Shown here: positions 21,373-26,436 of the stretch, piece by piece
Layout of the letters: each line of letters opens with the position of its first letter
Position numbering within the stretch: the first letter of the stretch is position 1
Notes under the pieces: model-generated
Told to the model about the DNA's origin: nothing
The model's input: only the letters and a program-made list of their open reading frames with translations
Databases searched by the model: none
Translations under genes and position numbers: made by a program
Assembly (NCBI GenBank): GCA_964561005.1
Contig: CAZLNO010000049.1
Location: 1 to 26,436 of the forward strand
Source: CAZLNO01 sp964561005
GTDB taxonomy: Bacteria > Pseudomonadota > Alphaproteobacteria > Kiloniellales > Rhodovibrionaceae
Direction of reading: 5' to 3'
Length of the DNA: 26,436 bases

Positions 21373-22197
21373 ATGTGCGTTTCCGGCTGCATGGAGACGG
21401 TGGCGCGGCGGCTGTCGCGCCGGGACTTCTTCCGGGGCGCGGGCGCGCTCACCGTGGCGGGCGCCGCCGCCGGGCTGGCGCCGCCGGCGCCGGCGCGGGC
21501 CGCGCCGACCAGCTTCTCCAAGGTGGTCGACATGACCCACACCTTCAGCGCCGACTTCCCGACCTATTTCGGCAAGCCGGGAATCGAGATGGAGCAGGTC
21601 GCCAAGATCTCGGAATCCGGCTTCAACATGAACCGCTGGAACGTCATCGAGCACGCGGGCACCCACATCGACGCACCGATCCACTTCTCCACGGACGGCC
21701 ACACGGCCGAGGAAGTGCCGCTGGACAACTTCGTGACGCCGCTGGTCGTGATCGACGTCCGGGAAAAGGCCGAAGGCAACGACGACGCGCAGGTGACGCC
21801 GGAGGACATCAAGGCCTGGGAGGCGGAGTACGGCCCCATCCCGCAGGGCGCGGCCGTGGCGATGAACAGCGGCTGGGACCGGCACGCCAACGGCGACAAG
21901 TTCCGCAACGCCGACGAGGAGGGCGTCATGCACTTCCCCGGCTTCCATGTCGAGGCGACGCGTTACCTCATGGAGGAAACCGGGGCGCTCGGCATGGTGG
22001 TGGACACGCTGTCGCTGGACTACGGCCCGTCCACCTCGTTCGACACGCACTATGCCTGGCTGCCGACCAATCGCTGGGGCCTGGAGTGCATCAAGAACCT
22101 GGACCAGGTGCCGGCCTCCGGCGCCACGCTGATCGTCGGCGCGCCCAAGGTGGCCGGCGCCACCGGAGGGCTCAGCCGGGTGATGGCGCTGGTGTAG
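21373..22197 (+). CDS. Tat-exported cyclase-family metal hydrolase (kynurenine formamidase-like fold)
   Basis: 274 residues from the ATG at 21373, with GGGAGG upstream. LSRRDFFRGAGALTVAGAAAG (about 14-34) is a twin-arginine signal ending near ARA-AP (about 44). The mature domain has EHAGTHIDAPIHF, giving H94, H98, D100 and H104, the metal site of the putative cyclase family PF04199, plus PGFHVEATRYL and DTLSLDYGPS. Family members include kynurenine formamidase and isatin hydrolase; the substrate is not evident. A periplasmic location is somewhat unusual for kynurenine formamidase, so a different amide or lactone hydrolase is likely. Confidence 0.85.
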   Translation: MCVSGCMETVARRLSRRDFFRGAGALTVAGAAAGLAPPAPARAAPTSFSKVVDMTHTFSADFPTYFGKPGIEMEQVAKISESGFNMNRWNVIEHAGTHIDAPIHFSTDGHTAEEVPLDNFVTPLVVIDVREKAEGNDDAQVTPEDIKAWEAEYGPIPQGAAVAMNSGWDRHANGDKFRNADEEGVMHFPGFHVEATRYLMEETGALGMVVDTLSLDYGPSTSFDTHYAWLPTNRWGLECIKNLDQVPASGATLIVGAPKVAGATGGLSRVMALV

Positions 22198-22198
22198 C

Positions 22199-22519
22199 CT
22201 ACCTGGCTGGCCCGATAAACGTTCGGGGCGCAGGCGACACGAAGTCCACGCCGAAGGCGTCTAGCCTGCGCCCCGCCGGATCGGATAGCTTCGTAGGGCA
22301 CGCTTCAGCGTGCGGTGTCAGGCTAAAGCCTGACCTACGAGTTATTGGTGGCGTAGACGACATGTCCGTCCTGGGAGGCGCGGCGCCCGCCAACGGTTTC
22401 GGGTGGAGCGGGCGGGAGACGGCCTTGCGCAGCGCCCGTCCGGCGGCGCGCAGGCCCCGGTGGAACGCCTTGGACCGCTCCCGGCGGCCCAGATCCAGAT
22501 AGGGTTGCAGGGGATGCAT
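22199..22519 (-). CDS. Small basic hypothetical protein, C-terminus altered by a repeat
   Basis: 106 residues from the ATG at 22519, with GGAGAGAGAG directly upstream, a good ribosome binding site. The first 45 residues (MHPLQPYLDLGRRERSKAFH ... RALRKAVSRP) form a basic, amphipathic helix-like segment. From about residue 61 the frame passes through the BIME-like repeat at 22292-22339, so that SLTPHAEACPTKL is repeat-encoded, and then through the inverted repeat behind the cyclase gene. A shorter ancestral protein extended or truncated by the repeat is plausible. I do not recognise the family. It could be spurious. Confidence 0.42.
   Translation of the reverse strand: MHPLQPYLDLGRRERSKAFHRGLRAAGRALRKAVSRPLHPKPLAGAAPPRTDMSSTPPITRRSGFSLTPHAEACPTKLSDPAGRRLDAFGVDFVSPAPRTFIGPAR
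22224..22275. terminator. Large inverted repeat behind the cyclase gene
   Basis: 12-bp perfect arms CGGGGCGCAGGC (22224-22235) and GCCTGCGCCCCG (22264-22275). The 28-base interior holds another small stem, ACGCC/GGCGT with loop GAA. It begins 27 bases after the cyclase stop; no U tract. Confidence 0.6.
22292..22339. repeat. BIME-like repeat, complete copy
   Basis: CGTAGG, then hairpin GCACGC/GCGTGC (loop TTCA), then hairpin GTCAGGCT/AGCCTGAC (loop AA), then CCTACG, so the whole unit is itself bounded by inverted CGTAGG/CCTACG. Related units are at 22716-22772 and, second hairpin only, at 12835-12856. Confidence 0.85.
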
Positions 22520-22715
22520 GCTCTCTCTCCATTGATAGCCGAGGGACGCGGCGACGGTCGGGCAGGGAGTCCCCGCCAGTCGGCCGCCGCCTGCTCTTGG
22601 TCAGAGAGTCGCAATGCATCCGCCGTTGAACAAACGAGACTTTTTCCGGGTGCAGATGAACATTTCTCATCTTGTGCCGAATCGGGCCGTCGATTGCCGG
22701 GGCGAAGTCAAGCTT
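22520..22715. other. Intergenic, no gene seen
   Basis: About 195 bases between the small basic ORF and the second BIME copy. No convincing frame; presumably the promoter region of the small minus-strand gene. Confidence 0.3.
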
Positions 22716-22772
22716 CGTAGGGCACGCTTCAGCGTGCCGTGTCTGCGCGGGGATGTCAGGCTGAAGCCTGAC
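22716..22772. repeat. BIME-like repeat, second copy with longer spacer
   Basis: CGTAGGGCACGCTTCAGCGTGC (first hairpin, 22716-22737) and GTCAGGCTGAAGCCTGAC (second hairpin, 22755-22772), with 17 bases between instead of 3. It lies 35 bases before the stop of the convergent synthetase gene and may help end its transcript. Confidence 0.85.
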
Positions 22773-22806
22773 CTGCGACCTGGTGGTCACGGGGCCAGCC
22801 CGAATA

Positions 22807-24444
22807 TCACGACGCCCGCTGCTTGATGCGCTCGCGCAGGGCGAACTTCTGGATCTTGCCGGTGGAGGTCTTGGGAATCTCCTCGAAGATCACCTCGCGC
22901 GGGCACTTGAAGTGCGCCAGGTTGTCGCGGCAGAAGGCGATCAGATCCTCGGCCGTCGTCGCCTCGTGGCCCGGCTTCAGCTCGACGTAGGCCACCGGCG
23001 TCTCGCCCCACTTCTCGTCCGGCTTGGCGACCACGCCGCAGGCCGCGACCGCCGGGTGGCGGTAGAGCACGTTCTCCACCTCGATGGAGGAGATGTTCTC
23101 CCCGCCGGAGATGATGATGTCCTTGGAGCGGTCGCGGAGCTGGATATAGCCGTCCGGGTACACCACGCCCAGGTCGCCGGTGTGATACCAGCCGCCCTTG
23201 AAGGCCTTCCCGGTCTCGCTCGGGTTCTTGAGGTAGCCCTTCATGGTGATGTTGCCGCGCATCACCACCTCGCCCATGGTCTCGCCGTCCCAGGGCACCG
23301 GTTCCATGGTCTCCTCGTCAACCACGGTGACGTCCTCCTGCACGGGGTAGGCGACGCCCTGGCGCGCCTTCTTCTCCGCCTGCTCCGCCAGGGGCAGGTC
23401 GTTCCACTCGTCGTGCCAGGCGCAGACCACCGCCGGGCCGTAGACCTCGGTCAGGCCGTAGACGTGGGTGACCTTGATGCCCTCTTCCTCCATCTTCGCC
23501 AGCACGCTGGAGGGCGGCGGCGCGGCGGCGGTCATCATGTTGACCTGCTGCGGGAAGTCGCGCCGCTCCTGCTCGCTCGCGTTGATGATCGTCTGCATGA
23601 TGATCGGCGCGCCGCAGAGGTGGGTCACGCCGTGCTCGGCGAAGGCGTCGTAGATGCTGGCCGCGCTGATCCTGCGCAGGCAGACGTTGGTGCCGGCCAT
23701 CGCCGCCACGGTCCAGGGGAAGCACCAGCCGTTGCAGTGGAACATCGGCAGCGTCCACAGATAGACCGGGCGCTGTCCCATCGACCAGGTCAGCACGTTG
23801 CCGATGGCGTTCATGTAGGCGCCGCGGTGATGGTAGACGACGCCCTTGGGGTTGCCCGTCGTGCCGGAGGTGTAGTTCAGGCTGATCGCCTCCCACTCGT
23901 CGGCGGGCATGCGGTAGGCGAACTCCGGGTCGCCCTCGGCCAGGAAGGCCTCGTATTCCACCTCGCCCAGGCGCTCGCCGCCCGGCCCCTGCGGATCGTC
24001 GATGTCGATCACCGTCAGCTTGCGGCCCAGGCGGTTCAGCGCCTCTCTGATCGTGGGCGCGAACTCGGTGTCGGTGATCAGCACCTTGGCCTCGCCGTGG
24101 TTCAGGATGAAGGCGATGGACTCGGCGTCCAGGCGCACGTTCAGCGCGTTCAGCACCGCGCCCGCCATCGGCGCGCCATAGTGCGCCTCCCACATCGGCG
24201 GGGTGTTGGGCGCCATTACCGCCACGCTGTCGCCCACGCCGACCCCGCGCCGGGCCAGCGCCGAGGCCAGGCGGCGGCAACGGCGATCGGCCTCGGCCCA
24301 GCCATAGCGCCAAGTCCCGTGGACCACCGCCGTGTCGTCGGGGTAGACCGTGGCCGCGCGCTTCAGGAAACTGAGCGGTGTCAGCGGCACGTAGTTGGCG
24401 GCGTTCTTGTCCAGGTTCTGCTCGAAGATGTTGGCGGCCGTCAT
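22807..24444 (-). CDS. Acyl-CoA synthetase (AMP-forming), fatty-acid / DmdB-like
   Basis: 545 residues from the ATG at 24444, preceded by GGGAGG at 6-base spacing. The frame is open far upstream only because of GC bias. The adenylation loop YTSGTTGNPKG (191-201) is followed by VVYHHRGAYMNAIGN, the HCNGW block (LPMFHCNGWCFPWT), YGLTEVYGPA, GWYHTGDLG and DRSKDIIISGGENIS; the catalytic Lys is K530 in KTSTGKIQKF. The enzyme activates a carboxylate to an acyl-CoA via an acyl-adenylate. Motifs fit the medium/long-chain branch that includes 3-methylmercaptopropionyl-CoA ligase. The substrate is not determined. It is divergent from a propionate-CoA ligase-like gene over a shared control region. Confidence 0.9.
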   Translation of the reverse strand: MTAANIFEQNLDKNAANYVPLTPLSFLKRAATVYPDDTAVVHGTWRYGWAEADRRCRRLASALARRGVGVGDSVAVMAPNTPPMWEAHYGAPMAGAVLNALNVRLDAESIAFILNHGEAKVLITDTEFAPTIREALNRLGRKLTVIDIDDPQGPGGERLGEVEYEAFLAEGDPEFAYRMPADEWEAISLNYTSGTTGNPKGVVYHHRGAYMNAIGNVLTWSMGQRPVYLWTLPMFHCNGWCFPWTVAAMAGTNVCLRRISAASIYDAFAEHGVTHLCGAPIIMQTIINASEQERRDFPQQVNMMTAAAPPPSSVLAKMEEEGIKVTHVYGLTEVYGPAVVCAWHDEWNDLPLAEQAEKKARQGVAYPVQEDVTVVDEETMEPVPWDGETMGEVVMRGNITMKGYLKNPSETGKAFKGGWYHTGDLGVVYPDGYIQLRDRSKDIIISGGENISSIEVENVLYRHPAVAACGVVAKPDEKWGETPVAYVELKPGHEATTAEDLIAFCRDNLAHFKCPREVIFEEIPKTSTGKIQKFALRERIKQRAS

Positions 24445-24517
24445 CTCGCACCTCCCGCGTGGCGGTTTGTCGGGTATGTCACAGGCGCCGACGCCTGCCA
24501 AGGATGGTCGTCGATGA

Positions 24518-24531
24518 TTGACCTGGGTCAA
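24518..24531. promoter_or_regulatory. FNR/FixK-type palindromic box in the divergent synthetase promoter
   Basis: TTGACCTGGGTCAA is a perfect palindrome fitting TTGA-N6-TCAA, the pattern bound by FNR, FnrL, FixK and Dnr regulators. It lies 74 bases upstream of the minus-strand synthetase start and 127 bases upstream of the plus-strand one. It is adjacent to a 7-bp GC hairpin (24532-24548). Function is inferred. Confidence 0.6.
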
Positions 24532-24657
24532 GGCCGCGCGTCGCGGCCCCGCCCAGGCTCGCGCCCGCCTCGCCGATTGCGGCGGCGCGCGCCTTGGCGC
24601 ATGCTTGTCCGCGGCACCCCGGTCACAAGGTTCTGAAATCGCAGGGAGGTCATCGCC

Positions 24658-26436
<1,779 letters not shown>

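Noticed and set aside
22292..22772. CRISPR-like repeats
   Set aside because: Only two copies here with unequal internal spacing and a palindromic two-hairpin structure; they are REP/BIME-like, not an array.

Overview
The window reads as a chromosomal segment of a high-GC alphaproteobacterium, probably Rhodospirillales-like. This is inferred from the strong GC bias, DUF465 (YdcH-like) small proteins, a TIGR02444-type protein, a purE-purK pair, and an ancestral-type phosphofructokinase. No rRNA, tRNA or CRISPR array was seen.

Layout. (1) 1-2669: polyamine-type ABC uptake genes (partial ATPase and Tat-exported binding protein, minus strand), divergent from an agmatinase-family ureohydrolase. 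Together they suggest import and hydrolysis of a guanidino or polyamine compound. (2) 2730-7768: a secreted-protease island. A trypsin/V8-like protease (minus) and a subtilase (plus) diverge from an AT-rich spacer. The spacer is split by a 1,064-bp segment with perfect 34-bp inverted ends that carries a RelB/DinJ-YafQ toxin-antitoxin pair and no transposase. After the subtilase and its terminator lies a stand-alone subtilase-propeptide-like protein. (3) 7795-11129: a three-gene minus-strand locus of unknown function, made of a membrane protein, a leaderless paralogue and a secreted paralogue, with strong hairpins in the leader and between the paralogues. (4) 11546-12851: a translationally coupled three-gene cobalt-type nitrile hydratase / thiocyanate hydrolase operon, with the beta subunit split in two and a His-rich metal-site subunit.

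(5) 12853-15303: a methyltransferase, UbiA and an MBL-fold hydrolase, all minus strand. (6) 15304-16524: a spacer with a long palindromic repeat, then two small overlapping membrane-protein genes. (7) 16586-21196: housekeeping genes, namely purE-purK, two DUF465 genes, ATP-type phosphofructokinase, a TIGR02444 protein and UbiX. UbiA and UbiX both serve ubiquinone synthesis. (8) 21373-22806: a Tat-exported cyclase-family protein, then a spacer with two copies of a REP/BIME-like repeat and a small basic ORF. A third partial copy of the repeat supplies the stop codon of the hydratase operon at 12851. (9) 22807-26436: two divergent acyl-CoA synthetases (fatty-acid/DmdB-like and propionate-CoA ligase-like, the latter cut by the window edge). 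They share a control region with a 14-bp FNR/FixK-type palindrome.

Most unusual points: the inverted-repeat-bounded toxin-antitoxin cassette between two protease genes, the orphan protease propeptide, the unknown paralogue pair with structured leader RNA, the three-subunit hydratase whose last codons come from a repeat, and the FNR-like box between the two synthetases.
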